A DNA stretch of 64,000 nucleotides from Salipiger profundus (GTDB taxonomy: Bacteria > Pseudomonadota > Alphaproteobacteria > Rhodobacterales > Rhodobacteraceae). Shown here in pieces: positions 1 through 8,265 of this stretch. Numbering within the stretch: the stretch's first letter is position 1; every line of letters begins with the position of its first letter. A model generated the notes under the pieces. That model did not search any database. It saw nothing but the letters and a program-made list of their open reading frames with translations, and was not told where the DNA came from. The stretch spans positions 2,869,501 through 2,933,500 of the forward strand of contig NZ_CP014796.1 in the NCBI RefSeq assembly GCF_001969385.1. Direction: 5' to 3'. The position numbers were made by a program, and so were the translations under genes.

Positions 1-56
1 TGCATGTCGGTCTCCCGGGTCTTCTGGAGCAGTCCGGGGCCGCCGCCCCGAACGGG

Positions 57-87
57 GCAGGGGGCCCGCACCAACGGGGCCCCCTGC
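57..87 (-). terminator. Hairpin downstream of the alkaline phosphatase gene
   Basis: An 11-bp perfect inverted repeat (GCAGGGGGCCC at 57-67, GGGCCCCCTGC at 77-87) lies 20 bases past the stop codon of the alkaline phosphatase gene. A second short GC hairpin follows it at about 44-57. There is no T-run, so it may stop transcription weakly or mainly protect the mRNA 3' end. Confidence 0.6.
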
Positions 88-106
88 GTTGATCATTCAT
101 GCGAGA

Positions 107-1609
107 TCACTTGGCGGTGACGGCGTGATGCATCACGTGGAAGATCACGTTCTGCTCGAGCGTGCTGTCGAAGAGGTGCGCCCAGGGCCCCTTGGCGTAG
201 ACTGCGACGTCCTCGCCCGAGTGGCTTTCCGACGACTTGGGGACCAGTGCCTGCTGCACGTAGTCGAGGTCGGTCGCGTCATCCTGGGTGATCTCGGGGC
301 GGCCCTCCGGGGCGGCATAGGTGCCGTCTTCCTGCTCGACGAGCACCGAGCCCGCGCCGTTCAGGTAGCCGACGATGGTGAAGGGCTTGCCGTCCGAGCC
401 GAGCACCAGATCGTCCGAGTGCTTGTCGCCGCGCTGGGCGACGTCGTAGCACAGGCCCATGATGTCCGAGCCGCGGCCGCAGTAGCCGTTGAGCGCCAGC
501 GCGTGCTCGTGGTCGGCGGTGACGATGATCAGCGTGTCCTCGTCATCGGTCAGCTCGTCGGCCATGGCCACGGCCTCGGCGTAGGCGACGCCGTCGCGCA
601 CGACGCGGGCGGCGTTGCCGGCGTGGTTGGCGTGGTCGACGCGGCCGGCCTCGATCTCGAGGTAGTAGCCGTTCTCGTTCTGCGACAGGAACTCGATGGC
701 CTTCTTCGTCATGTCGGCGAGCGAGGGCTCGTCGTCATCGGCGCGGTCGGCCTCGTATTCCATGTGGCTGTCGTTGAACAGCGCCAGCACCGGGGAGTCG
801 TTGGTGAGCGCGTTGAAGGTCTCGGTGTTCCAGGCGTACTGGGCGCCAAGGCCGGTGGCGCGGTCGATCAGGTTCACGCCGTCGGCGCGACGGCCCGAGC
901 CGCCCTCGTCGGTCTCGACGCCTTCGGGCACGAAGTGACGACGACCGCCGCCCATGGCGAAGTCAATCATGCCCGCTTCCATCTGGTCGATGAGCTGCGT
1001 CGCGATGTCGGTCTGGATGCCGTCGCACTCTTCCGGGACGCTGTCTTCCCAGTTGCGGTTGGCGGTCTTGGAGTAGACCGCGGCCGGCGTTGCGTGGGTG
1101 ACGCGCGCGGTCGAGACGAAGCCGACCGACTTGTCCATGCCGGTGACGATCTCGCCAAAGGTGGTCAGCTCGTTGCCATCAACGGTCGAGCAGTCGTCGT
1201 GGATCGCGTCGCCGCCGAGGTTGATGAGGTTGAAACGCTGCTTCACGCCGGTGTTCATCGCGCCCGCCGTCGGGGCCGAGTCCGGGGTCTGGGCGTTGAT
1301 GTTGTAGGTCTTGATGAGCGCCGACGACCAGTCGGGGGTCTCGTAGGGCAGCACGTTCTCTTCGCCCAGCATGCCTTTCTGCTGACCATCGAACAGGCGC
1401 GTGATGTAGTTGGTGCCGACGCCGTTGCCGTCCGCCACGAGAACGATGATGTTCTTGGCGGTGTTGGTGTTGGGCTGACGGTCGATCATGGCCTGAACGG
1501 CGCTCTGGCCATCGGTGAACCACTGGCTTTCGGCCTGCGGAAGATCTTGCGCGATGGCGCCGGTGGCAGCGAAGAGCGCCAGGGCCGAAACGGAAACGGT
1601 CGTCTTCAT
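107..1609 (-). CDS. phoA: Secreted alkaline phosphatase (PhoA family)
   Basis: This 500-residue protein should hydrolyse phosphate monoesters in the periplasm or outside the cell. Residues 1-20 form a signal peptide (MKTTVSVSAL then a hydrophobic run ending AIA before QDLP). The PhoA-family active site is recognisable: metal-ligand Asp60 in VADGNG, nucleophile Ser111 in TPDSAPTAG, a Glu/Asp/His cluster in EAGRVDHANH, an Asp-His pair in TADHEH, and a late His in SHSGED. The frame stays open upstream to 1873, but the ATG at 1609 is preceded by AGAGGA and begins the signal peptide, so I start there. It stands alone, with a hairpin after the stop. Phosphate control is expected for the family, but I found only a single PHO-box-like half-site (1679-1685). 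Confidence 0.9.
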   Translation of the reverse strand: MKTTVSVSALALFAATGAIAQDLPQAESQWFTDGQSAVQAMIDRQPNTNTAKNIIVLVADGNGVGTNYITRLFDGQQKGMLGEENVLPYETPDWSSALIKTYNINAQTPDSAPTAGAMNTGVKQRFNLINLGGDAIHDDCSTVDGNELTTFGEIVTGMDKSVGFVSTARVTHATPAAVYSKTANRNWEDSVPEECDGIQTDIATQLIDQMEAGMIDFAMGGGRRHFVPEGVETDEGGSGRRADGVNLIDRATGLGAQYAWNTETFNALTNDSPVLALFNDSHMEYEADRADDDEPSLADMTKKAIEFLSQNENGYYLEIEAGRVDHANHAGNAARVVRDGVAYAEAVAMADELTDDEDTLIIVTADHEHALALNGYCGRGSDIMGLCYDVAQRGDKHSDDLVLGSDGKPFTIVGYLNGAGSVLVEQEDGTYAAPEGRPEITQDDATDLDYVQQALVPKSSESHSGEDVAVYAKGPWAHLFDSTLEQNVIFHVMHHAVTAK

Positions 1610-2111
1610 GGGAATCCTCTGAGCACGGAAATCGGGGGTCGGTCGCTTGCGCGGACAAGCGCCTGAAACACCCTTCAGGTAACAGCCGTGTGAAGAGGGG
1701 CAGATGTAACGCGAAAATTCCGCCGCTGGCACGGGCGCGGACAAGAAATCCTGCGAGGCGCTCGTGACCCGATCCGCACCGTTCCGCCAGGAAGGGGCAT
1801 TGGTTCGGATCGGCCTGCCGGTCGCACTCGTGCAGAGCAAAAAGGAGGCCGCCGCCTCCAGCCTGCCGGTCACCCGATGGCAACCCCTGCGATTTCGCGG
1901 ATCTGTGCCGTGTTTCTGGCGAGGAAGATAAAGCTCCGCCAGATGCGGAGACGACAGTCAGCAAGGACCTCATGCGCTCGCGTGTCCGATGCGGCAGGAG
2001 GGCACGGCCGATAGCGGCCGGGAAAGGGGCGAGCGGGCTGGCAGTGCCGGCCCCCGGACCGGCAGCCGGCCTGTGCCGGGCCCTCTCAGGGGGCCCGGCG
2101 GATTCATGTCG
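1610..2111. other. Intergenic region between phosphatase and GH16 genes
   Basis: About 500 bases without a convincing gene. It holds the 5' untranslated region and promoter of the phosphatase on one side and the 3' hairpin of the GH16 gene on the other. Open frames here on both strands look like extensions of, or shadows from, the flanking genes and carry no recognisable domain. Confidence 0.6.
2075..2099 (-). terminator. Hairpin downstream of the GH16-RTX gene
   Basis: A perfect 9-bp inverted repeat (GCCGGGCCC at 2075-2083, GGGCCCGGC at 2091-2099, loop TCTCAGG) sits 12 bases after the stop of the glycanase gene. It has no T-run. It probably marks the transcript end. Confidence 0.6.
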
Positions 2112-3617
2112 TCAGGCGATGAGGTCGGACGTCAGGAAGTTGTCGCTGGTCAGGTCCGCCAGCGCCACGTTGGCGAGGTAGACCGCGTCGCCGGCCGAGC
2201 CGCCGAGCGCGGCGAGGTCGAGCCGCGTCGCCCAGCTCTGATCGGAGAGCGCGGATTGCACCGTGCTCCAGTCGACACCGTAGAAGGTGAGGTCGATGAG
2301 ATCGAAGGCCACCTCGAAATCGTGCACGTAATCGGCGCCGCTGCCGGCCGAGAAGACAAAGGTGTCCCGGCTGCCGTCCGCGCCGTAGGAGCCGCCCCAC
2401 ATGTGGTCGGTGCCCGCGCCGCCGTCGAGCCGGTCCTCGCCGGCACCGCCGATGAGATGGTCGTTGCCCGCGCCGCCGGACAGGCTGTCGTCGCCGGCCT
2501 GCCCGAAGAGCCGGTCGGCGCCGGTGCCGCCGGACAGGATGTCGTCGCCGCCGTCGCCGTAGACGGTATCGTCCCCGGCCTGCGCGTCGATAACGTCGCC
2601 CCAGCGCGAGCCGTTGATGACCTCCGTCTGCGTCGTGCCGACGTCGGGATCGGCAGGCACGAAGGTGTCGCCCTGCATTGCGGGGTTCCGGTTCGGGTCC
2701 GTCTCAAGCTCGTAGACATGCACGTAGTCGATGCTCAGCCCGTCGCCGAAATCGGTGGTGCCGTCGGGGTCGCCGGCCCAGCCGCCGACGGCGAGGTTGA
2801 TGATGAGGAACATCTCTTCCGTGATGGTGTTCGCGGTCTCGCGGATCAGCTCGCCGTCATAGAACCACTGGATCGAATCTGCGTCCCAGAACAGCCCGTA
2901 GGTGTGGAAGCCATCGGCGGCATCGGTCCCGGTGAGATAGGCGGCATCGGGCGTGCCATCGGTCCAGACATTGGTATGGATCGTGTCGGCGGTGCCACCG
3001 AGGATCTCGAAGATGTCGATCTCCGAGGACCAGTCGCCGTCGGCGGGCAGCATCCAGAACGCGCTCCAGAAGCCCTGTTCGTCGGGCACGTCGGCGCTGA
3101 TCTCGATGTAGCCCGAGCTCACGTCGAAGGTCATCTCGGTCGACAGCATCCCCGAGCCGTAGTCGTAGCCGTCGGCAAGCTGGCGCTGCGTGGCATCGAG
3201 TTCGGACGCGTTGATCGTGAGCACGCCCTGATCGACGGTGAACGGGTTCGGCAGACCGCTCATGTCCGGGTCGATGTAGTACTGAAGCTCGTTGTTCGAG
3301 GTGATCGACCGGGTATCGTCGAGATGCGGCGAAAAGGACGTGGCCCAGAGGCCGCCGTTGCCGTAGCCGTTCCAGAAAGAGACCGTCGAGCCGTTGAATT
3401 CGTCGCCGAAGGTCAGAACGTAGTCGGCCCCGTCGATCGTGATCGTCTGAGAGGGGCCGGCATAGCTCATTGCAGCGGAGGTCGCGTAGAATGTCGTGAG
3501 TTCGGCCGAGGCCGGGTCGTCGCTGATATCGAGCGGTGTTTCCGTGAGCGTATCGAACCTGGACGCGCGTGCGACGAGCGAGGCATGGAAGTGGCCTCGG
3601 GAGGAGTGTGTGTTCAC
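2112..3617 (-). CDS. GH16 endo-glycanase with C-terminal RTX repeats
   Basis: This 501-residue protein has a GH16 (laminarinase/ExoK-like) catalytic domain at about residues 55-305. The retaining-glycosidase motif EIDIFE gives Glu199 as nucleophile, Asp201, and Glu204 as acid/base. Residues 346-409 hold glycine/aspartate-rich nonapeptides (GGDDILSGG, GGAGNDHL) that bind calcium in RTX proteins, followed by about 90 residues typical of a type I secretion tail. There is no N-terminal signal peptide, consistent with type I export, but no type I exporter lies in the window. The start is GTG at 3617; an ATG at 3660 is in another frame. By analogy with ExoK/ExsH-type enzymes next to polysaccharide genes, it probably trims the polymer made by the neighbouring cluster. 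The ExDxxE spacing favours a beta-1,3-type substrate over lichenase activity (inference). Confidence 0.85.
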   Translation of the reverse strand: MNTHSSRGHFHASLVARASRFDTLTETPLDISDDPASAELTTFYATSAAMSYAGPSQTITIDGADYVLTFGDEFNGSTVSFWNGYGNGGLWATSFSPHLDDTRSITSNNELQYYIDPDMSGLPNPFTVDQGVLTINASELDATQRQLADGYDYGSGMLSTEMTFDVSSGYIEISADVPDEQGFWSAFWMLPADGDWSSEIDIFEILGGTADTIHTNVWTDGTPDAAYLTGTDAADGFHTYGLFWDADSIQWFYDGELIRETANTITEEMFLIINLAVGGWAGDPDGTTDFGDGLSIDYVHVYELETDPNRNPAMQGDTFVPADPDVGTTQTEVINGSRWGDVIDAQAGDDTVYGDGGDDILSGGTGADRLFGQAGDDSLSGGAGNDHLIGGAGEDRLDGGAGTDHMWGGSYGADGSRDTFVFSAGSGADYVHDFEVAFDLIDLTFYGVDWSTVQSALSDQSWATRLDLAALGGSAGDAVYLANVALADLTSDNFLTSDLIA

Positions 3618-3654
3618 CTATGTATTCCCGGAGAGGTTGTTTGTCTGCGGGCCG

Positions 3655-3689
3655 ATACATATAGAGGAATTGTGATTCGATTGTGTCAA
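3655..3689 (-). promoter_or_regulatory. Candidate promoter for the GH16 gene
   Basis: Within an AT-richer patch (about 3650-3710), the minus strand carries a perfect TTGACA (3689-3684). A weak TCTATA/TATATG stretch follows 18-20 bases downstream, about 40 bases before the GTG start. The -10 is poor, so this is a candidate only. It suggests the glycanase can be expressed separately from the synthase operon. Confidence 0.35.
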
Positions 3690-3770
3690 ATTATTGGCAT
3701 CTGCAAATACATCGGCACAGCGTGGCGAAGTGTCACTTCTTTACCTCGGTTCACCCCTGAGGCGGCGGCA

Positions 3771-4700
3771 TCACTCGCCGTAGTCGCGGGTGAGCACGGC
3801 GTCGAGGTGCAGGACGGCGTCTTCCAGCGCGCCGCGCCAGAACGGCCAGTCGTGTCCGCCTTCGGTGACACGGAAGCGGTGCAGAATTCCGGCGTCGCGC
3901 AGGGACAGGTGCAGGTCTGCCGCGCCCTCGAAAAACGGATCGTCGGCGCCGATGTCGAAGTAGAACCGTGGCACCCGCCGGAAGCGCGCGCCGTCCGTCT
4001 GCGCGACAAGGGTTTCCGGGCGCAGGGCCTCCCACGCGTCGTTGAGCCGGGCGTCGCCTTCGAGCCCTTCTCCGAGAAGCCCGCCGTAGCGGCTGCGATA
4101 GGCGTCGGGCGACAGCCCGAGAAGCTGCGTGTCGCTGCGAAACGCCGGGCTCAGCGCGGCGATCCCCGCGAAGCGCGAAGGCGCGTGCAGCTGGTAGACC
4201 GTCGCGGCGACTGCGCCCATGGAGATGCCGAGCGCCGCCCGGGCCTCGCCACCGCCGAGCGCCCGGTAGCGGGTCTCGACCGCCGGGATGAAATCGTCGA
4301 AGAACATCGTCTCCCAGCGGGTTTCCGCGTCGGCATCGTCGAGGAAATAGGTTGCGACCGCGTTGCTCTCGTCCCGGCGCCCGTCGGGGGCGACGGCAAT
4401 GAAGGGCCGGATCTCGCCCTCGGTGATGAGCCGGTCGAAAAGCTGGTCGATCCCGGCAAGGGTGAACCAGTCCGCCGGCTGGCCGGTGCCGCCGCCGTGC
4501 AGGAGGTAGACGATAGGGTAGTCCCGGCTGTCCTCGTCGTAGCCGGGCGGCAGGTAGAGCGCGTAGCGGACCGGGCGCCCGAGCGTGTCGCTGCCCACGG
4601 CGTTGTCGAAGCGCACCTCTGCGTTGGTCATCGCGGGCAGCGCCAGCGACAGGAGCAGGGTAGAGGCGGTCACGAGCGCTGCGATCCGGTGTCGTTTCAT
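3771..4700 (-). CDS. Secreted alpha/beta-hydrolase esterase (putative esterase family)
   Basis: This 309-residue protein has a signal peptide (about residues 1-27, ending MTNA) followed by an esterase-D/feruloyl-esterase type alpha/beta hydrolase. Visible features are the oxyanion region YLLHGGG (65-71), the nucleophile elbow GISMGA with Ser160, an acidic residue in IGADDPF (Asp253 or Asp254) and His283 in GGHDWPFW. It is the last gene of the tight polysaccharide operon, 4 bases after the beta-barrel gene. Because that operon also encodes an acyltransferase, a plausible role is removing ester substituents from the polymer in the periplasm or outside (inference from context). Other ester substrates cannot be excluded. 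Confidence 0.8.
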   Translation of the reverse strand: MKRHRIAALVTASTLLLSLALPAMTNAEVRFDNAVGSDTLGRPVRYALYLPPGYDEDSRDYPIVYLLHGGGTGQPADWFTLAGIDQLFDRLITEGEIRPFIAVAPDGRRDESNAVATYFLDDADAETRWETMFFDDFIPAVETRYRALGGGEARAALGISMGAVAATVYQLHAPSRFAGIAALSPAFRSDTQLLGLSPDAYRSRYGGLLGEGLEGDARLNDAWEALRPETLVAQTDGARFRRVPRFYFDIGADDPFFEGAADLHLSLRDAGILHRFRVTEGGHDWPFWRGALEDAVLHLDAVLTRDYGE

Positions 4701-4704
4701 CGTC

Positions 4705-6180
4705 TCAGAACTTCAGCTTGTAGGACACGGTCACGCTGCCGCCGAGCGGGCCCGGCCCCGGCGTGTCGGCCCGGTTCCACGGCAGGCGGTTGTTGCTGTA
4801 GTTCGCGTAGCTGACCTGAATGCGGTCATTGACCTGGTAGCTCGCGGTATAGGTGTAGTCGGGATTCCACGGTTCCTGCACGCCCTTCGGGTAGGCGTAG
4901 CCGGTCAGGCCGACCCGGAGCTTGTCCGTCACACCCATCGAGCAGCCGAGCGTCAGCGAATGCTCGCGCGGGTCGGGCAGGCCGATCCCGACCGAACAGG
5001 CCGCCTTGCGCGTCTCGCCGATGGGAAGGTCGGGAAGCTTGTAGTATCCGCGCAGGCTGCCCTTGAGGATCGAGGAGACGAAATTGCTGTCGCCGCCCGA
5101 GAAACGCGCGGAGTAGTTCGAGTAGTTCAGGCTGATCCTGTCGGTGACCTTATAGGTGAAGGAATAGGTGAAATCCGGGTCCCAAGGCGCCTGCTGGCCC
5201 TTGATCGGGTAGCTGATGACGCTTGCCTGCATCGACAACTTCTCGGACAGGCGGGCGTAGCAGCCGAGCGAGACCTTGAGCTTGCCGTAGCGGGTGTGCT
5301 GGTCCTCGTCGTCGGCATATTGCAGCGTCGCGCCGCTGCTCACCGAACAGGACAGCCGGAAGCGTTCGGCAAGGGTCATGCGTTCGTCTTCGGGCGCGGA
5401 GGGCTGCACGGGTTGTCGCGCGGGGGCGGAGGCCGGTGCCGCTGCGGCCGGGGGCGTGGCAGCAGCGCGGCAGGCGTCGGGATAGAACGGATCGGGCTGC
5501 ACGCAGGTGGCGTTTCCGCTTGGTGCGGCGCTCGTGGTGGTCGATGCTGGCACGGTTGGGGGCACGGGCGATGCCGACGGCGCTTCGGTGGTTTCCACGG
5601 GCTCCGGTCCGGTCGTGTCTTGCTCGGGCGGCGGGGCCGCCGCCTGCGGCGGTGTTCCGGTGCCGGCAAGCACCCAGCGTGCGAGATAGCGGGCGAGGCC
5701 GAGCCCGTCGATCCCGTCCGGAAGCTCGGGTTTCGGCGCGCCGGTTGCCGGAATGGTTTCGACCACCGTTTCCGCCGTCAGGATATCGCAGGAGACACCG
5801 GTGGTGCATTTCAGGATGTAGTCGGCGACCGCACGCGGATCGTCGGGCAGGATGAAGGCCGAGCCATCGGGGAAGAGCCTGTAGCTCCAGCCGCCGACGG
5901 TGCCGACCTGGTAGCGCGACCAGGCGAAGCTGTTGGGCGTGTCTTCAAGCACTTCCTCGGCGCCGGGGACGGCGGGGTCGAGCGTGTCGACCGCGTCGGG
6001 GCCCGGTGCGGCCTGCCACCAGTCGGGCACGCCGGCCGGGCTCTGCGCGTTCAGCGGCGCCACGGTCGACGGAAAGTCCAACCTTCCGAACGACGGATCC
6101 GCCGCCGCCTGCGCGTCTACCGCATATGCGGCAAAACAGCTCGCGACGCCGAGACTGAGACCGAGCATCTCCGATCGCAT
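4705..6180 (-). CDS. Predicted outer-membrane beta-barrel of the polysaccharide cluster
   Basis: This 491-residue secreted protein matches no family I can name. It starts with a signal peptide (about 1-26, cleavage near AQA) and has a globular N-terminal part with a Cys pair (KCTTGVSC). A Pro/Ala/Thr-rich linker lies at about 175-265. The C-terminal 220 residues alternate polar and aromatic residues like beta-strands and end in YKLKF; a terminal Phe is typical of outer-membrane barrels. The barrel contains an internal duplication: residues about 332-359 (PWDPDFTYSFTY...NYSNYS) match about 437-464 (PWNPDYTYTASY...SYANYS). Its place between synthase and esterase genes suggests an export pore comparable in role to AlgE or the BcsC barrel (inference). 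The next upstream gene ends 7 bases before it. Confidence 0.6.
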   Translation of the reverse strand: MRSEMLGLSLGVASCFAAYAVDAQAAADPSFGRLDFPSTVAPLNAQSPAGVPDWWQAAPGPDAVDTLDPAVPGAEEVLEDTPNSFAWSRYQVGTVGGWSYRLFPDGSAFILPDDPRAVADYILKCTTGVSCDILTAETVVETIPATGAPKPELPDGIDGLGLARYLARWVLAGTGTPPQAAAPPPEQDTTGPEPVETTEAPSASPVPPTVPASTTTSAAPSGNATCVQPDPFYPDACRAAATPPAAAAPASAPARQPVQPSAPEDERMTLAERFRLSCSVSSGATLQYADDEDQHTRYGKLKVSLGCYARLSEKLSMQASVISYPIKGQQAPWDPDFTYSFTYKVTDRISLNYSNYSARFSGGDSNFVSSILKGSLRGYYKLPDLPIGETRKAACSVGIGLPDPREHSLTLGCSMGVTDKLRVGLTGYAYPKGVQEPWNPDYTYTASYQVNDRIQVSYANYSNNRLPWNRADTPGPGPLGGSVTVSYKLKF

Positions 6181-6187
6181 GGTTCCG

Positions 6188-6934
6188 CTACTCCCCGCAA
6201 AGCCGGCCGCTGAGCGCCGCGAACGCGTTCCGCGCCGAGAGGTCGTCGGCCGACGGGCCCAGGGCCTCGACCATGGCCGAGCGTGTGCGGGCGCCCATCA
6301 CGCCGTCGGCAGGGCCCGGGTCGAAACCGCCTGCGGCCAGCAGCGTCTGCAGCGCCTGCACCGGGGCGGCGGTTCCCATCGCTGCGGCCTCGGCACACTG
6401 TTGCGCGCGCTCGGGCGACACGCCAGAACCGCCGCCGCGCGCACCTTCGGCGCCTGCTCCGGTGGCAAGCGCCGCGTTCGAGTCGACGATGCGGTCCGTG
6501 TCGGTCACCCCGGCGTCGGGCGGCAGTCCGAGCATTGCGCCACCTTGTGCCGCCGGCGCGGAGACGTCCCGGCCGAGCAGGCATTGTCCGAGCATGTCCG
6601 CGACCGGCAGGGCCGCGTCGGGAACGGCGCCGACCCGGGTCTGATCGCACCGGTCCTCGGTGGCGTCGCACATCACGGTGATCTGCCAGTCCGGGGCATT
6701 GCGCGTTGGGGCCAGCATCGCGGAGAGGTCGCTCGAGAGCTGGTAGACGTAGCCGGCGACGCGGCCTTCCTGCCAGATGCCGGCATAGCGCGCCGAGGGC
6801 ACGTCGGCGGACCGGCGCTCGACCGCGCTTGCTCCGGGCAGGGGCAGGTCGAAGCCGCTGCCGACACAGGGCGCCTGCTGCCCGAAGCAGGGCAGGGGAA
6901 GCGTGGCCAGTATCAGCAGCGCGGCGGATCTCAT
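6188..6934 (-). CDS. Secreted protein with a peptidoglycan-binding-like repeat
   Basis: The 248-residue product begins MRSAALLILATLPLPCFGQ, a signal peptide. Its N-terminal region, with paired cysteines (about Cys16, Cys23, MCDATEDRC), is unknown. Near the C-terminus the stretch LQTLLAAGGFDPGPADGVMG followed by ARTRSAM is the core of a PG_binding_1 repeat, which usually anchors proteins to peptidoglycan or acts as a small periplasmic binding module. The frame extends far upstream through the DUF3131 gene, but the ATG at 6934 overlaps that gene's stop as ATGA and opens the signal peptide, so it is taken as the start. It is likely a periplasmic accessory of the export apparatus (inference). Confidence 0.65.
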   Translation of the reverse strand: MRSAALLILATLPLPCFGQQAPCVGSGFDLPLPGASAVERRSADVPSARYAGIWQEGRVAGYVYQLSSDLSAMLAPTRNAPDWQITVMCDATEDRCDQTRVGAVPDAALPVADMLGQCLLGRDVSAPAAQGGAMLGLPPDAGVTDTDRIVDSNAALATGAGAEGARGGGSGVSPERAQQCAEAAAMGTAAPVQALQTLLAAGGFDPGPADGVMGARTRSAMVEALGPSADDLSARNAFAALSGRLCGE

Positions 6935-8265
6935 TCCTCGACCTTCCGCATCAGCGGACCGCCCGCCTTGAAGGCGAGGGCGGCCAGCACCACCGCGTTG
7001 GTGTTGGCGGTCGTCGAGCCGTTGACCTCGCCGCTCTGCTCGTAGATCCCCTCGGGCCATCCCTTCTCGGGGTCGGCCGTGTCCTTCAGGGCATCCACGA
7101 GGGTCTGAGTATACTCGGTGCCGAAAAGCGCATCCCAGCCGAAGGCGGCCTTGGTCGCGATCGTCCGACGGCTGTCGATCCGCTCGCCCTGGAAGGTCAT
7201 CACGGCCCATGGCGACCCGCCGCCCCAGACGCTGGAATAGGAAAAGTAGGGCGCCTCGCTCAGGTGGCTTTCGGTCACTGCCGTCAGGATGCCGGTGTCT
7301 TCGTAGCGGGCTTCCTGCGCGCGGTAGATCGCCGTCGCGAAGCGATGCGAGCGGGCGTCGAAGCCGAACTCGAGCCCGTCGAAGAGGTAGGGCTCGCTCA
7401 CGACGAAAGCCGGCGTCGTGCCGCGATGAAGCCGCGTGTCCACGGGGATCGGCTGGCCTTCGACCATCTGGACCATCAGGTCGTTGCGGACCTCGTAGGC
7501 GCGATACACGTCGTAGCCGAACAGCATCATCGCCTTGGCCGCGTATTGCTCGTAGCCGACGCGGCCCTCCTGGTTCAGCTGGACCTCGCCCGCGACGACG
7601 TTGGTGCCGTAAAGCTCGCCGTCCTGCACCATGCTGTCGAGCGACCAGGTGTCGAGCAGCGCCTCGACCTGCGGCGCAAGCGCGGGGTGGTTGCGTTCGA
7701 TCAGCCCGAGCGTCGCGACGATGCGCGCCACGTCCAGCGCCGACCAGCCCAGCCCCAGCTCGGACGGCTGGTTGGCATAGTCCACCAGTTCGAGCGTGCG
7801 GGTGTTGTAGGCCTTGTTCGGCAGGGTGTCCTGGAACAGGCGCAGCTCCCGGAGACTGTCGAGCATCTTCGACAGGCGGGCCTCGGCGGCCTCGCTGTCG
7901 ATCAGGCCGAGCCGCTCCGCCGAGAGCACGGCCACGATATACGAGCCGGTTTCCCACATCGTCGTCGAGGGGTACTTGTCGACCGAGTTCACCAGCCCGG
8001 TTTCCTCGATGGTGTTGTTCTCGAAGTAGGTCCAGGCGATGCGGGCGCTCTCGAGGTCGTCCCCGCTGCTTTCGCCGCGGACGGCAAGCGGCAGCGGTTC
8101 AATCTCGTCGAAGGTCTGCATGAGGTCGGGTCCTTCGGATTGGGCGTTCGGATCGGGCGGATCGCCCAGTGTCTCGAGCCAGAGCACGAGCAGCAGCCCG
8201 ATCACGAGTGCCACGAGGAACACGATATGCCCGCGCGCGCGGACGAGGTTCGTGCGGAAGCTCAT
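6931..8265 (-). CDS. Membrane-anchored DUF3131 protein
   Basis: This 444-residue protein has one N-terminal transmembrane helix (about 12-30, IVFLVALVIGLLLVLWL) and a large periplasmic DUF3131 domain. It shares ungapped blocks with the second DUF3131 protein of the cluster: ETGLVNSV..YPSTTMWETGSYI, PNKAYNT....DYANQPSE.G and EGRVGYEQYAAK. The family has no established activity. The helical repeats and conserved acidic/aromatic residues suggest an (alpha/alpha)6 glycosidase-like fold (inference). It overlaps the synthase gene by 4 bases (ATGA) and the downstream gene by 4 bases, implying translational coupling. A role in trimming or guiding the nascent chain next to the synthase fits the context. 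Confidence 0.75.
   Translation of the reverse strand: MSFRTNLVRARGHIVFLVALVIGLLLVLWLETLGDPPDPNAQSEGPDLMQTFDEIEPLPLAVRGESSGDDLESARIAWTYFENNTIEETGLVNSVDKYPSTTMWETGSYIVAVLSAERLGLIDSEAAEARLSKMLDSLRELRLFQDTLPNKAYNTRTLELVDYANQPSELGLGWSALDVARIVATLGLIERNHPALAPQVEALLDTWSLDSMVQDGELYGTNVVAGEVQLNQEGRVGYEQYAAKAMMLFGYDVYRAYEVRNDLMVQMVEGQPIPVDTRLHRGTTPAFVVSEPYLFDGLEFGFDARSHRFATAIYRAQEARYEDTGILTAVTESHLSEAPYFSYSSVWGGGSPWAVMTFQGERIDSRRTIATKAAFGWDALFGTEYTQTLVDALKDTADPEKGWPEGIYEQSGEVNGSTTANTNAVVLAALAFKAGGPLMRKVEE

Noticed and set aside
1670..1700. PHO box upstream of the alkaline phosphatase gene
   Set aside because: Only one CTGTTAC half-site (1679-1685, minus strand) is visible and no second unit lies at the required 11-base spacing.
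2112..3617. Lichenase (beta-1,3-1,4-glucanase) assignment for the GH16 enzyme
   Set aside because: Lichenases have EIDIEF spacing; this protein has EIDIFE, the longer ExDxxE form of laminarinase/ExoK-like enzymes.
1989..4814. A 941-codon plus-strand open frame across the GH16 and esterase genes
   Set aside because: The real genes on the other strand have complete active sites and secretion features; this is a composition shadow.
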